NCBI RefSeq assembly: GCF_020873915.1
Contig: NZ_JAHWGP010000022.1
Span: 62,001 to 126,000, forward strand
Reading direction: 5' to 3'
Length of the DNA stretch: 64,000 nt
DNA from: Streptomyces sp. DH5
GTDB taxonomy: Bacteria > Actinomycetota > Actinomycetes > Streptomycetales > Streptomycetaceae
Shown: positions 8,024-16,502 of the stretch, piece by piece
Layout of the letters: every line of letters begins with the position of its first letter
Numbering within the stretch: position 1 is the stretch's first letter
Translations under genes and position numbers: made by a program
Notes under the pieces: generated by a model
Told to the model about the DNA's origin: nothing
The model's database searches: none
What the model saw: the letters and a program-made list of their open reading frames with translations, nothing else

Positions 8024-9115
8024 TCAGTTCGCGGTCGCGTCCGGTCGTACGACCCCGAGGATCGGCAGCGAGCCGGCTCCCGCGAGCGTCACCGACCGTC
8101 CGGGGCGCGGGGCGTGCACCATGACACCGTCGCCCACGTACATGCCGACATGGCTGGCGTCGTCGAAGTAGATGATGAGGTCGCCGGGCCGCATGTCCTT
8201 CACGGCGACGCGCTCGAGCTGCTGCCACTGCGCCTGTGACGTGCGCGGCATGCCCCGTCCGGCCGACACCCAGGCCTGCGAGGTCAGTCCGGAGCAGTCG
8301 TAGGTGTTGGGTCCCTCGGCGCCCCACTGGTACGGCTTCCCGATCTGCGCGGTGGCGTACGCCACGGCCTTCTTGCCCTGTTCCGTCGCCTTGCCGTCGA
8401 TCTCGTCGAGGATGCCGGAGCCCAGCCAGCTCGCCTGGGCCCGCGCGGCGGCCTGCCGCTCCAGCCGGACCAGGCGCTCCCGCTGCTCCTGCTCCAGCTC
8501 GGACTCGACCTTCTCGGCCGCCTCGATCCGCCTCTCGATCTTCTTCTGCGCCTCGGCCTTGGCCTTGCGGCCCGCCTCCAGCTTCTTCCACCGGGCGTCC
8601 GCGTCCTGCTTGTACTGCACCAGGTCCCGCTGGGTGCGGGTCAGTTCCCCGAGCAGTCCCTTGGTCGCGTGCTCGCCCCGCTGGACCCGGCCCGCGCCGT
8701 CGAGGAACTCCTGCGGGTCGCCGCTCAGCATGAGGCGGGCCTCGGGCGGCAGCCCGCCCCCGCGGTACTGGGCGGCGGCCGCGGCGCCCGCGCGGGCCTT
8801 CAGCCCGTCGAGCTTCTGGCGGCCCTCGACGATCTTCTCCGCCAGCCGGACGATCTGGCCGGACTGCTCGCGCGCCTTCTCCTCGGCGGCGTTGTACTCG
8901 TCGGTGGCGAGGGCCGCCGCGCGGTAGAGCTTCTCGAGTTTCTCGCGTACGGCTTCGAGGTCCTTGTCGCTGACCACCACGGTGACGCTCGCGGTCGTGC
9001 CCGGGGGCGGCGGGGGAGTGGGCGCGGCGAACGCCGTACCCGGCGCTGCCAGCACGGTGACCGCGCACACCACGGTCACGGCCGCCGTGAGAAACCCGCG
9101 CTTGCCCGTCCCCAT
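8024..9115 (-). CDS. secreted NlpC/P60 peptidoglycan hydrolase
   Basis: 363 residues. There is a Sec signal peptide (KRGFLTAAVTVVCAVTVLAAPGTAFA), then a long coiled-coil stalk (~50-235) rich in Glu/Lys/Arg. A C-terminal NlpC/P60 domain (~250-363) has the catalytic Cys in YDCSGL and the His in SHVGMYVGDG. The architecture is that of actinobacterial RipA/RpfB-associated D,L-endopeptidases, which cleave D-Glu-mDAP type stem-peptide bonds during septation or sporulation. It acts outside the membrane. It is monocistronic as far as seen. Confidence 0.9.
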   Translation of the reverse strand: MGTGKRGFLTAAVTVVCAVTVLAAPGTAFAAPTPPPPPGTTASVTVVVSDKDLEAVREKLEKLYRAAALATDEYNAAEEKAREQSGQIVRLAEKIVEGRQKLDGLKARAGAAAAAQYRGGGLPPEARLMLSGDPQEFLDGAGRVQRGEHATKGLLGELTRTQRDLVQYKQDADARWKKLEAGRKAKAEAQKKIERRIEAAEKVESELEQEQRERLVRLERQAAARAQASWLGSGILDEIDGKATEQGKKAVAYATAQIGKPYQWGAEGPNTYDCSGLTSQAWVSAGRGMPRTSQAQWQQLERVAVKDMRPGDLIIYFDDASHVGMYVGDGVMVHAPRPGRSVTLAGAGSLPILGVVRPDATAN

Positions 9116-9311
9116 GACGCCACCCCCGCCTGATTAACCGTCAGTAACATTTGGTCGCCGAGGGGATGCTGCCATGCCGGCGCGCGAAACGACAGGGGTC
9201 GTGCTTCCCGCCTCGCCCCACCCGTCATTCCGGGGCACGGCGATCACCCCGTCAAGGTGACGAACGACTCACGGAGATCGTTCCCGCGGGGCCGGGCGGG
9301 CGTCCCCGGCG

Positions 9312-9371
9312 CCTCCCGGCTCCTTTCGCCGCCCCTCGGCTCCTTTCGGCGCGTCCCGGCTCCTGCCGGCG
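9312..9371. repeat. three tandem ~20-bp repeats
   Basis: Three adjacent 20-nt units sharing the core CGGCTCCT run through 9312-9331, 9332-9351 and 9352-9371. They lie just downstream of the minus-strand methyltransferase stop. Probably a small minisatellite; no role is evident. Confidence 0.55.
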
Positions 9372-9375
9372 CGGG

Positions 9376-10197
9376 TCAGCAGCGCGGGGCCAGTGCCTCC
9401 CACCGCACCGTGATCTCCCCCTGCCGCCAGCGCGCCGGGCCGTCCGTCACCGGCCAGTCGGCCGTGAGCGCCCGGGCCGTCCGCAGCCAGCGCTGGCGTG
9501 CACCGTACGAGGCGTAGGGCGCGGCGGCCGCCCAGGCGCGGTCGAAGTCGCGCAGGAAGGCGTGCACCGGCTCGCCGGGGACGTTGCGGTGGATGAGGGC
9601 CTTCGGGAGCCGTTCCGCCAGGTCGGAGGGGCGGTCCAGTGAGCCCAGCCGGGTCGCGAAGGTCACCGTGCGCGGCCCCTCGGGCCCGAGCGCGACCCAT
9701 ACGTGCCGGCGCCCGATCTCGTCGCAGGTGCCCTCGACCAGCAGTCCGCCGCGGCCGCCCGTCACCGGGTCGGCCGGCGCCAGCCGCGCGCACAGCCGCC
9801 GCCACACGGCGGCCACCTCGGCCTCGTCGTACTGGCGCAGCACGTTCGCCGCGCGGACCAGCACCGGCCGCCCCGGCACGGGGACCTCGAAGCCCCCGCG
9901 GACGAAGGCCAGCCCCTCGCGCTCGTACGGCCGCGCCGCCGCGACCCGCGCGGGTTCGATCTCGACGCCGACCACCCGGGTGCGGGGGGCCGCGGCGCGC
10001 AGCCGGCCCAGCAGTTCGACCGCCGTCCAGGGTGCCGCGCCGTACCCCAGGTCCACGGCGACGGGATCCTCCACGCGGCGCAGTTCCGCGCCGTGCGTGG
10101 CCGCGATCCAGCGGTCCATGCGGCGCAGCCGGTTGGGGTTGGTGGTGCCGCGCGTCACCGTGCCCACGACGGGGAGGGAGGCGGCGCGGACTGTCAT
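9376..10197 (-). CDS. class I SAM-dependent methyltransferase
   Basis: 273 residues from the ATG at 10197. A Rossmann-type methyltransferase core is visible: VAVDLGYGAAPWTAVEL (motif I region), VVGVEIEPARV (motif II) and GGLLVEGTCDEIG. It precedes and is divergent from mshA; a methyltransferase occupies this place next to mshA in S. coelicolor as I recall. No substrate can be assigned. The frame stays open upstream of 10197 but shows shadow composition there. Confidence 0.8.
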   Translation of the reverse strand: MTVRAASLPVVGTVTRGTTNPNRLRRMDRWIAATHGAELRRVEDPVAVDLGYGAAPWTAVELLGRLRAAAPRTRVVGVEIEPARVAAARPYEREGLAFVRGGFEVPVPGRPVLVRAANVLRQYDEAEVAAVWRRLCARLAPADPVTGGRGGLLVEGTCDEIGRRHVWVALGPEGPRTVTFATRLGSLDRPSDLAERLPKALIHRNVPGEPVHAFLRDFDRAWAAAAPYASYGARQRWLRTARALTADWPVTDGPARWRQGEITVRWEALAPRC

Positions 10198-10401
10198 ACG
10201 CACGAGGGTACGGGGGCAGCCGCACGCGGCGCCGTGCCGGTGGCGGGGACGTGGGCGGTGGGGGCGTAGCCGGTGGGGGCGCGGGAGTCGTTGCGGTGGC
10301 GGTCCGGCGAGGGGATGTGGGTGCCGTGCCACGCCCTCACTCCTCGAACGGTTGAGCGACAGCCGGTAATGATTCGGCAAAGTCCGGGACCGGGGAGCCC
10401 C

Positions 10402-10431
10402 GCCGGAAATGGGAACGGAACCTTCCGGCGT
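10402..10431. promoter_or_regulatory. inverted repeat in the mshA leader
   Basis: CGCCGGAA at 10402-10409 and TTCCGGCG at 10424-10431 form an 8-bp stem about 63 nt before the mshA start. It could be an operator or leader hairpin. No family is recognised. Confidence 0.35.
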
Positions 10432-10493
10432 TGAGGACTCCGAGGGCCCGCACGCCCCTCCGAGAGTCATGCCGCAGCGAGGAGGAACGCCAC

Positions 10494-11831
10494 GTGAGCC
10501 ACTACATCGCGAGGCTCGGGCGGCGCTCCCCCGCCGCACCGTCACGGCTGCGCCTGCACCGCAGGCCACGCCGCGTGGCGATGCTCTCCGTGCACACCTC
10601 CCCGCTGCACCAGCCGGGCACCGGCGACGCGGGCGGCATGAACGTCTACATCGTGGAACTCGCGCAGCGCCTCGCCGCGATCAACATCGAGGTCGAGATC
10701 TTCACCCGCGCCACCGCCGCCGCGCTCCCGCCCACCGTCGAGCTGGCCCCCGGCGTCCTCGTCCGGCACGTCGACGCCGGACCCTACGAGGGCCTCGCCA
10801 AGGAGGACCTGCCCGCGCAGCTCTGCGCCTTCACCCACGGCGTCATGCAGGCCTGGGCCGGGCACCGCCCCGGCCACTACGACCTGGTCCACTCCCACTA
10901 CTGGCTCTCCGGCCACGTCGGCTGGCTCGCCGCACAGCGCTGGGGCGTCCCCCTGGTGCACGCCATGCACACCATGGCCAAGGTCAAGAACGCCAACCTG
11001 GCCGACGGCGACACCCCCGAGCCGGCCGCCCGCGTCATCGGCGAGACGCAGATCGTCACCGCCGCCGACCGGCTGATCGCCAACACCACCGGGGAGGCCG
11101 AGGAGCTCGTGCGGCACTACGCCGCCGACCCCGGCAAGGTCGCCGTCGTCCACCCCGGAGTGAACCTGGGCCGCTTCCGCCCCGCCGACGGCCGCGCCGC
11201 CGCCCGGGCCCGCCTCGGCCTGCCCGGCGACGCCCTGATCCCCCTCTTCGCCGGACGCATACAGCCCCTCAAGGCCCCCGACGTCCTCCTGCGCGCGGTG
11301 GCCGCCCTCCTCGACGAACGCCCCGAACTGCGCTCCCGCCTCTGCGTCCCCGTGGTCGGCGGCCCCAGCGGCAGCGGCCTCGCCAAGCCGGAGGGCCTGC
11401 AGAAACTCGCCGCCCGGCTCGGCATCGCCGACGTCGTCCGATTCCACCCGCCCGTCGGGCAGGAACAGCTCGCCGACTGGTTCCGTGCCGCGTCCGTGCT
11501 CGTCATGCCCTCCTACAGCGAGTCCTTCGGCCTGGTCGCGATAGAGGCGCAGGCCGCGGGCACCCCGGTCCTCGCCGCCGCGGTCGGCGGCCTCCCGGTC
11601 GCCGTACGGGACGGGCACACCGGTTTCCTCGTGCAGGGGCACGACCCGCGGGCGTACGCGCGGGTGCTGCGCGACCTCGCCGACCACCCGCACCTCGCCG
11701 ACCGCATGGGCGAGGCCGCCGCCCGGCACGCCCAGTCCTTCGGCTGGGACACCGCGGCCGCCGCCACCGCCGACGTCTACACGGCCGCGACCCAGTCCCA
11801 CCGCCGTCACGTACGCTCGCACCATGGCTGA
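10494..11831 (+). CDS. mshA: D-inositol-3-phosphate glycosyltransferase MshA
   Basis: 445 residues from a GTG start with AGGAGG 7-8 nt upstream. A GT-B glycosyltransferase of the GT4 family that transfers GlcNAc from UDP-GlcNAc to 1L-myo-inositol-1-phosphate, the first step of mycothiol synthesis. The N-terminal acceptor domain starts with [20 protein letters not shown]. The C-terminal nucleotide-sugar domain contains [15 protein letters not shown] and the EX7E motif [11 protein letters not shown]. Mycothiol is the actinobacterial low-molecular-weight thiol. The stop overlaps the ATG of the YbjN-fold gene by 8 nt, so the two are translated together. Confidence 0.95.
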   Translation: MSHYIARLGRRSPAAPSRLRLHRRPRRVAMLSVHTSPLHQPGTGDAGGMNVYIVELAQRLAAINIEVEIFTRATAAALPPTVELAPGVLVRHVDAGPYEGLAKEDLPAQLCAFTHGVMQAWAGHRPGHYDLVHSHYWLSGHVGWLAAQRWGVPLVHAMHTMAKVKNANLADGDTPEPAARVIGETQIVTAADRLIANTTGEAEELVRHYAADPGKVAVVHPGVNLGRFRPADGRAAARARLGLPGDALIPLFAGRIQPLKAPDVLLRAVAALLDERPELRSRLCVPVVGGPSGSGLAKPEGLQKLAARLGIADVVRFHPPVGQEQLADWFRAASVLVMPSYSESFGLVAIEAQAAGTPVLAAAVGGLPVAVRDGHTGFLVQGHDPRAYARVLRDLADHPHLADRMGEAAARHAQSFGWDTAAAATADVYTAATQSHRRHVRSHHG

Positions 11832-12357
11832 CAAGGCAGCGGAAGCAGAGCAGCAGCGGGCGGCACAGGTCATCGAGGGCGTGCTGAAGGACGCCGAACT
11901 CGACTGGGAGAGCCCGGCACCCGGCAGTTACGTGGTGAAACTCCCCGGCACCCGCAAGCTGTCCACGACCGTCTCCCTCATCGCCGGACGGCACACGCTC
12001 TCCCTCAACGCCTTCGTCATCCGCCACCCCGACGAGAACGAGGCCGGCGTCCACCGCTGGCTCCTGGAGCGCAACCTCAAGCTCTTCGGCGTGAGTTACG
12101 CCGTCGACCCGCTCGGCGACATCTACGTCACCGGCCGGCTCCCGCTGCCCGCCGTCACCGCGGACGAGGTGGACCGGCTCCTCGGCCAGGTCCTCGAGGC
12201 CGCCGACGGCAGCTTCAACACCCTGCTGGAGCTCGGGTTCGCCTCCGCGATCCGCAAGGAGTACGACTGGCGCGTCTCACGCGGCGAATCCACCCGCAAC
12301 CTGGACGCGTTCGCCCACCTGCTGGAGCGCCCCTCGCCCGGTAACGCCCCGGAGTGA
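11824..12357 (+). CDS. YbjN domain-containing protein
   Basis: 177 residues. The YbjN fold resembles type III secretion chaperones ([73 protein letters not shown], each shown in part). Proteins of this family are small, acidic and of uncertain role, often suggested to be chaperone-like. It overlaps mshA by 8 nt; this pairing is conserved in Streptomyces. The C-terminal codons overlap the decayed AraC remnant on the opposite strand. Confidence 0.85.
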   Translation: MADKAAEAEQQRAAQVIEGVLKDAELDWESPAPGSYVVKLPGTRKLSTTVSLIAGRHTLSLNAFVIRHPDENEAGVHRWLLERNLKLFGVSYAVDPLGDIYVTGRLPLPAVTADEVDRLLGQVLEAADGSFNTLLELGFASAIRKEYDWRVSRGESTRNLDAFAHLLERPSPGNAPE

Positions 12358-12546
12358 CGCCCACCAGCCGCCGGAAGTGCCGGGTCAGACGGGCCTGGTC
12401 GTAGAACCCGGTGGCGACCGCGACCCCGCCGGCCGGCCACCCCTCCCGCAGCGTCCGCCGCGCCCGCCCCGCCCGGCGTGACATCGGGTACTAATGCGGC
12501 GCGATGCCGTAGGCCCCGCTGAACGCCCGCACCAGATGGCCGGATG
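12336..12546 (-). pseudogene. AraC-family regulator remnant with in-frame stop
   Basis: Minus-strand translation gives GHLVRAFSGAYGIAPH, a TAG stop (CTA at 12491-12493), then YPM. After a basic linker come VAVATGFYDQARLTRHF and [11 protein letters not shown]. This is the C-terminal double helix-turn-helix of an AraC regulator. The N-terminal effector domain is absent, and the stop sits where intact homologues have a residue between PH and Y. Only a fragment remains between ybjN and the acetyltransferase gene, overlapping the end of ybjN. Confidence 0.75.
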
Positions 12547-12576
12547 GGCGTGCCGCGGTCGTGGTCCAATCGCCGG

Positions 12577-13266
12577 GTGACGAAGATCGAAGCCGACCTG
12601 ATACGACGCTGGCTGAACGGCTGGACCGCGGCCCGCTCCCTGCCCGAGGCCGAACCGGTCGGGTCCGCCGGGGACGGCCTGCGGTCCGAGTGCCGGCAAC
12701 CCGGCCGCGAGGTCGAGGTGTTCGCGCTGCGCGCGGACGAGGAACCCGGGTCCGTGGCGCGGCTGGCGGCAGCGGTCGCCGCCGCGCCGCAGGTCACCTG
12801 GCTCACCGTGCCCACGGCGCGCCCCGGCACGGTGGAGGCCGTCGTCGGCGCCGCGGGACTCGTACTGCACCGCCGGTCCGAGTGGCTCATGACGACCGAC
12901 CTGACCGGACACCCGCGGCACACGCCCGCCGCGCCGTACGGGATCGAGGTGCGCACCGAGGGACCCGTCACGGGCGTCACCCTCCACGGCCCCTCCGGAG
13001 AGGTCGCGGCGCGCGGCACCGTCGCCGTGGTCGGCGGTGACGCGATCGCCGACCGTGTCGAGACGGACGCGGCGCACCGCCGGCGCGGACTGGGGCGCGC
13101 CGTGATGAGCGCCCTGGCGGAGGCCGCCGTGGCCCAGGGCGCCCGTACCGGTCTTCTCCTCGCCAGCGAGGACGGCCAACGCCTCTACTCCTCCCTCGGC
13201 TGGCACCACCGGGCCGATGTGCTGATCGCCCGGGGGCCGGCGCCGGACGCCGAGGGGGCGGCGTGA
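12577..13266 (+). CDS. GNAT family N-acetyltransferase
   Basis: 229 residues from GTG 12577. The C-terminal half is a GNAT domain with the acetyl-CoA motif VETDAAHRRRGLGRAVMSAL and the following LLLASEDGQRLYSSLGW. The N-terminal half is a degenerate GNAT-like domain, as in tandem-GNAT proteins. The longer frame back to 12544 runs over the AraC remnant and adds Arg-rich shadow sequence, so GTG is preferred although no ribosome site is clear. Substrate unknown. Confidence 0.8.
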   Translation: MTKIEADLIRRWLNGWTAARSLPEAEPVGSAGDGLRSECRQPGREVEVFALRADEEPGSVARLAAAVAAAPQVTWLTVPTARPGTVEAVVGAAGLVLHRRSEWLMTTDLTGHPRHTPAAPYGIEVRTEGPVTGVTLHGPSGEVAARGTVAVVGGDAIADRVETDAAHRRRGLGRAVMSALAEAAVAQGARTGLLLASEDGQRLYSSLGWHHRADVLIARGPAPDAEGAA

Positions 13267-13275
13267 CCGGCCGGG

Positions 13276-14049
13276 TCAGCGCGAGCAGACCACGCTGACC
13301 AGCGTGAACGACGCGTAGAAGGGCCCCTGGGACAGCGCGGAGAACCAGGCGTGACCGCGGTCGGGGTCGATGTGGCCCCCCTCGATGGCCTTGCGGAGAT
13401 TCCGGCCGAGCCCCAGGGTGTGGTCGGCCTCGCCGAAGTCGCGGAAGACGGGTGTCGTGGCGTCGACGGCCTCCACGCGGAACCCTGCCTGTTCGGCGAG
13501 ACGGGCGAGGCTCCGGCCGATGGTCGCGTTCCGTACCACCTCCGCCGTGGTGAACCGGGTGAAGGCACGGCTGGTGCCGAGGTCCTCGGCGTCGACGATC
13601 AGCGTGTCCCAGTCGGGTTCGGCCAGGCCGACCAGCGCCCCGGGCCGGGTGGCGAGGCGGAGTTGCGCGAGTGCCTTCGCCGGGTCGGCGACGTGCATGA
13701 GGACACGGTCCACCTTGGCCCGGTCCATCGTCCCCGGCTCGACGGGCAGCGCGTGGACGTCCCCTTCGCGCAGTTCCACCCGGCGCAGGCCGTCCGTGCG
13801 CGCCCGGGCCCGGTCCAGCATCGCCGGGTCCCGGTCCACACCGATCACGGTGCCCCCGTCGCCGACGCGTTCCGCCAGCGCCGGCAGATCCGTACCGGGG
13901 CCGCAGCCCGCGTCCAGGACGGCGTGGCCGGCCCGGACGTCCAGCAGGTCGAGCATCCGCCGCTTGTACGCGCGCCCGGCGTCACCGGCGGCGGCCCGCA
14001 GCATGTAGGAGGCCTGGTCGGGCGTGGGCACACCGAGAGTCGTCGACAT
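13276..14049 (-). CDS. class I SAM-dependent methyltransferase
   Basis: 257 residues. Ubiquinone/menaquinone-methyltransferase-like fold. Motif I VLDAGCGPGTDLPAL is followed by VIGVDRDPAMLDRAR (acidic residue binding the ribose of SAM), then VDRVLMHVADPAKAL and ALVGLAEPDWDTL. Small-molecule methylation is likely; the substrate is unknown. It is convergent with the acetyltransferase gene at 12577. Confidence 0.85.
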   Translation of the reverse strand: MSTTLGVPTPDQASYMLRAAAGDAGRAYKRRMLDLLDVRAGHAVLDAGCGPGTDLPALAERVGDGGTVIGVDRDPAMLDRARARTDGLRRVELREGDVHALPVEPGTMDRAKVDRVLMHVADPAKALAQLRLATRPGALVGLAEPDWDTLIVDAEDLGTSRAFTRFTTAEVVRNATIGRSLARLAEQAGFRVEAVDATTPVFRDFGEADHTLGLGRNLRKAIEGGHIDPDRGHAWFSALSQGPFYASFTLVSVVCSR

Positions 14050-14082
14050 GGACGCCAGTCAAGCACTCGCGCCCGGTCCGGT

Positions 14083-14477
14083 TCAGGGGTTCCGGTCAGG
14101 GGTCGGCACGCGGACACGGCAGGCCAGGGCGAAGACGACGAGGGCCGCCGTCGAGCCGAGCCCGGTGGCCGGCGCGTCAGCCACGTACCGGCTCCGGTCC
14201 GGACGCAGGAGGTCCACGGCAGCGAACGCGACGACGAACCCGGGGACCGCCGCCGCGACCGCGGCCGGCCGGACCCGGTGCCGCGTCCAGAACCACTGGA
14301 CGAGTCCACGCCGAGAAGCGGCGCGACCGTGAGCCCCGGCTCGTCCAGGGCGGCGAACACGGCGTACCCCAGGCCACTGACCAGCCGGCAGGCCAGGACC
14401 ACGAGCAGGGCTTCCGCCCAGGACACGCGCAGGTCCGTCGCTTCCCGGCCGGCGGCCGAAGACGGTTGCCGGGTCAC
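14083..14477 (-). pseudogene. frameshifted small membrane protein gene
   Basis: The minus strand starts MTRQPSSAAGREATDLRVSW and continues with a hydrophobic segment (ALLVVLACRLVSGLGYAVFA) down to about 14325. The frame then turns into Ser/Arg-rich nonsense composition, while the neighbouring frame continues with GLVQWFWTRHRVRP, two further hydrophobic segments (AAVAAAVPGFVVAFAAVDLL; GLGSTAALVVFALACRV) and a TGA at 14083. The 395-nt span is not a multiple of 3. This is a membrane gene broken by a one-base change near 14310-14330, or a sequencing error there. Confidence 0.65.
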
Positions 14478-14561
14478 CTCACGCCCCTGCTCAGCGATCT
14501 CCGTCGTCTCTCCACGCGCGGAGAACGGAACGGGTTTCTGGGCTCTGCCTATCGTGATCGC

Positions 14562-14771
14562 GTGATACGACGCCGTTGGTGGGCTGCGCTCGGCTGGTGG
14601 ACGGCGTGGTGGGCCGCCGTCACCGCTCTCTTCATGTTCGTGGGTGCCGTCACCGGTCAGCCGACCGGCTTGGGCGGAAGCGCGGCGGGGGCCGCGTTCG
14701 TGATCGTCGTGGGGGAACTCGCCGACCGGTTCCGGCGACGCTTCCCCGCGCGCCGCAGGCCCCGCTCCTGA
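14562..14771 (+). CDS. small membrane protein, function unknown
   Basis: 69 residues from a GTG at 14562. Two hydrophobic helices (ALGWWTAWWAAVTALFMFVG and AAGAAFVIVVGEL) are flanked by Arg-rich ends (MIRRRWW and RFRRRFPARRRP). The frame is open further upstream (to 14466) but overlaps the divergent membrane gene with atypical composition. No family recognised. Confidence 0.5.
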   Translation: MIRRRWWAALGWWTAWWAAVTALFMFVGAVTGQPTGLGGSAAGAAFVIVVGELADRFRRRFPARRRPRS

Positions 14772-14793
14772 GCGGGCGGCCGGTCAGCGCGCG

Positions 14794-15027
14794 CTAACCC
14801 CGGCGGGGTGAGGCGGCCGGTCCGTGTCCCTCCTCGGGCGCGAAGGCGTCGTCCTCCCCGAACTCCGGGCTCTGGAAGGGGTTGGTCGCCGGAGGCGGCG
14901 ATGCCGCTGCGGGACCGCTGGGCTGCGTCTCCGGGGCGGAGAACAGCGAGGTCGTTTCGATGAGAGGCTCACTTTCGGTACAGGCCCCCGAGGGGGCCTG
15001 GTGTGCCGTGACCGGGCACAGCGGTTG
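14794..15027 (-). other. possible small ORF continuing after the TAG of the 75-codon gene
   Basis: Directly after the TAG (15028-15030) of the upstream gene the same minus-strand frame stays open for 77 codons, ending at TAG 14794. The distal part (TNPFQSPEFGEDDAFAPEEG) has near-complete G/C at third positions, as in real Streptomyces genes. No ATG/GTG/TTG is available in frame; only a CTG near 15023 could start it. It may be a separate small gene with an unusual start, a readthrough extension, or a decayed gene end. Confidence 0.3.
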
Positions 15028-15252
15028 CTACAGCTTGGTCATCTTGGCGTACGGGCTCAGGATCCGCAGTTGCTGCCCGGAACCGAAGTCCACGAGCACG
15101 GCGATCCCGTCCTCGATGCCGATCACCCGGCCGAGTCCGTACACGTCGTGGGTGACCTGGTCGCCCACGGCGAAGTGCTTGGGAGCCGGTGCGACCGCGG
15201 CCTTGAAGGGGCTGGTGGGCAGATGGCGCTTCGAAGCATGAGGTTTAGTCAT
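15028..15252 (-). CDS. conserved small KOW-like/CarD-like basic protein
   Basis: 74 residues from ATG 15252 (a TTG one codon earlier is possible). A basic N-terminus (MTKPHASKRHLPTSPFKAA) is followed by a small beta-barrel segment, HFAVGDQVTHDVYGLGRVIG and IEDGIAVLVDFGSGQQLRIL. This resembles the KOW/Tudor-like fold at the start of CarD and in the C-terminal UvrD/PcrA tail. An RNA-polymerase or nucleic-acid contact is therefore plausible but not shown. The first codons use A/T at third positions more than neighbouring genes. Confidence 0.7.
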   Translation of the reverse strand: MTKPHASKRHLPTSPFKAAVAPAPKHFAVGDQVTHDVYGLGRVIGIEDGIAVLVDFGSGQQLRILSPYAKMTKL

Positions 15253-15647
15253 CAACCCCAGTATGCGACCACAACGCCCCTGCCCGCTGTGGCCACCGTC
15301 TCCCAGCCCTGTCCCATCGTGTCAGTCCGCCCACGCCCCCGCCGCCGAGCAAGGGACCGCCGGTGCCGCCCACGGGCGGCACAAGGCCACCCGCCGGCGG
15401 AGAAACCTCAGGTGGTGGGCCTGCTCGTGGGGTGTCGCCGCCGCCAGGTCAGTGCGTGGGGCTAGTGCGCGCCCGGCAACAGGGGAGGCACTTCAAGGAG
15501 CCATGACGGAATTGCTGGTGTACGCGGACGGCGGCGTACCGGGACTGCTGGGGCGTATGTGGACGGCGGATTCGGCCGGATGACCGCCGTGGTGCGGCGG
15601 CTCTGCCCGGGCCGCCCCGACGACTCACTGGTCGAATGCGACGACCC

Positions 15648-15684
15648 TGCGTGTTTCCTCCTGTCAGCGAGAGGTTTGACGCAA
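15648..15684. repeat. 37-nt palindromic repeat, copy 1 (candidate operator)
   Basis: The outer arms TGCGT...ACGCA and inner arms CCTC...GAGG give this element dyad symmetry. It matches the second copy (15708-15744) at 28 of 37 positions with an exact 60-nt start-to-start spacing. It lies upstream of the helix-turn-helix gene at 15756. AbiE-type antitoxins bind paired inverted repeats upstream of their operons, so an operator role is likely but inferred. Confidence 0.55.
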
Positions 15685-15707
15685 TACCTGTGCCGGGGGA
15701 GACTGAT

Positions 15708-15744
15708 TGCGTGTTCTCTCCTGCATGCGGGAGGATTCGCGCAA
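15708..15744. repeat. 37-nt palindromic repeat, copy 2 (candidate operator)
   Basis: Second copy of the palindromic repeat: outer arms TTGCG...CGCAA (15707-15744) and inner arms CTCC...GGAG. Its right end abuts the AGGAGG ribosome site of the gene starting at 15756, so occupancy, or a hairpin in RNA, would also affect translation. Confidence 0.55.
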
Positions 15745-15755
15745 GGAGGTGTGAC

Positions 15756-16502
15756 GTGGACTTCATGTCGGTGAGGCAAGCCGCCCAGAGCTTGGGCGTG
15801 GACGACTCGCGAGTGCGTCAGCTGCTACGTGATGATCAGCTACGGGGCTCGGTGGTCGGCGGGCGCTGGATCGTCGAGGCAGACAGTGTCCGCGATCGCA
15901 AGCTGTCAGCTCCCGAGCCTGGTCGTCCGCTGTCTGCGCGGAACGCCTGGGGAGCCCTCGCCATGCTCTCGGGACATCGGCCTTCCCAGCTGTCGGGGCC
16001 GGAGTGCTCTCGTCTGCTTGCTCGTCTTCGGGATCTGGCGGCCGGTGGCCGTGTGCCGACGGCACGCCTGCAGAAGCTCCTTGCCGCGAGGGCTGAAGTG
16101 CGGCGTTACCGAGTCCACCGCGGCGTGTTGCACACTCTGCTCGCTCACTCGGACGTGGTGCGGGCCGGGGCCAGCGCCGCTCCCCGTGTACGAGCTGACT
16201 ACGTGGCTCCTGGACGCGCTGAGGTCTACGTGCACCCAGACCGGATAGGGAAGCTGGAGGCAGCCTTCGGCCTGATCCTCGACGTTCAGGGCGGCAACCT
16301 CGTTGTGCGCGTGCCGCCGGCCAGTGCTTGGTCTTTTCTCGTGTCGGGTGCGCGGGAGGCGGAGGAGGGGCGGGACGCTCCGGCTCCCGTGGTCGCAGCC
16401 GACTTGCTGGACGCGAAAGAAGACCGGGCTGTGGTAGCAGCGGCGGGCATCCTCGAACCGTTGCTTGCATCGTCCGTGGCCAGGCGGGCGGACTCAGCGT
16501 GA
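15756..16502 (+). CDS. helix-turn-helix protein, putative antitoxin partner of AbiEii-like gene
   Basis: 248 residues from GTG 15756, placed 6 nt after AGGAGG. Residues 4-42 form an excisionase/MerR-like winged helix (SVRQAAQSLGVDDSRVRQLL, then GGRWIVEADSV). Helical and beta-rich regions follow, including RAEVYVHPDRIGKLEAAFGL, as in a fused antitoxin domain. Its stop overlaps the next gene's start by 4 nt (GTGA), the usual arrangement of bicistronic toxin-antitoxin operons. GC content is visibly lower than in neighbours. Probably binds the 37-nt palindromes upstream. The function is inferred from context. Confidence 0.65.
   Translation: MDFMSVRQAAQSLGVDDSRVRQLLRDDQLRGSVVGGRWIVEADSVRDRKLSAPEPGRPLSARNAWGALAMLSGHRPSQLSGPECSRLLARLRDLAAGGRVPTARLQKLLAARAEVRRYRVHRGVLHTLLAHSDVVRAGASAAPRVRADYVAPGRAEVYVHPDRIGKLEAAFGLILDVQGGNLVVRVPPASAWSFLVSGAREAEEGRDAPAPVVAADLLDAKEDRAVVAAAGILEPLLASSVARRADSA

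Larger units (their letters stand above)
15253..15755. other. intergenic region at the left edge of a low-GC island
   Basis: About 500 nt between the KOW-like gene and the helix-turn-helix gene. The left half is GC-rich with no convincing gene. A 26-codon frame (15503-15583, ATG after AAGGAG) encodes MTELLVYADGGVPGLLGRMW and six further residues; it may be a leader peptide or a gene remnant. The right half carries the two 37-nt palindromic repeats annotated separately. Confidence 0.45.

Noticed and set aside
9116-9375. c-di-AMP (ydaO) riboswitch before the NlpC/P60 gene
   Set aside because: Such elements precede wall-hydrolase genes in Streptomyces, but I could not find the conserved ydaO blocks in this leader.
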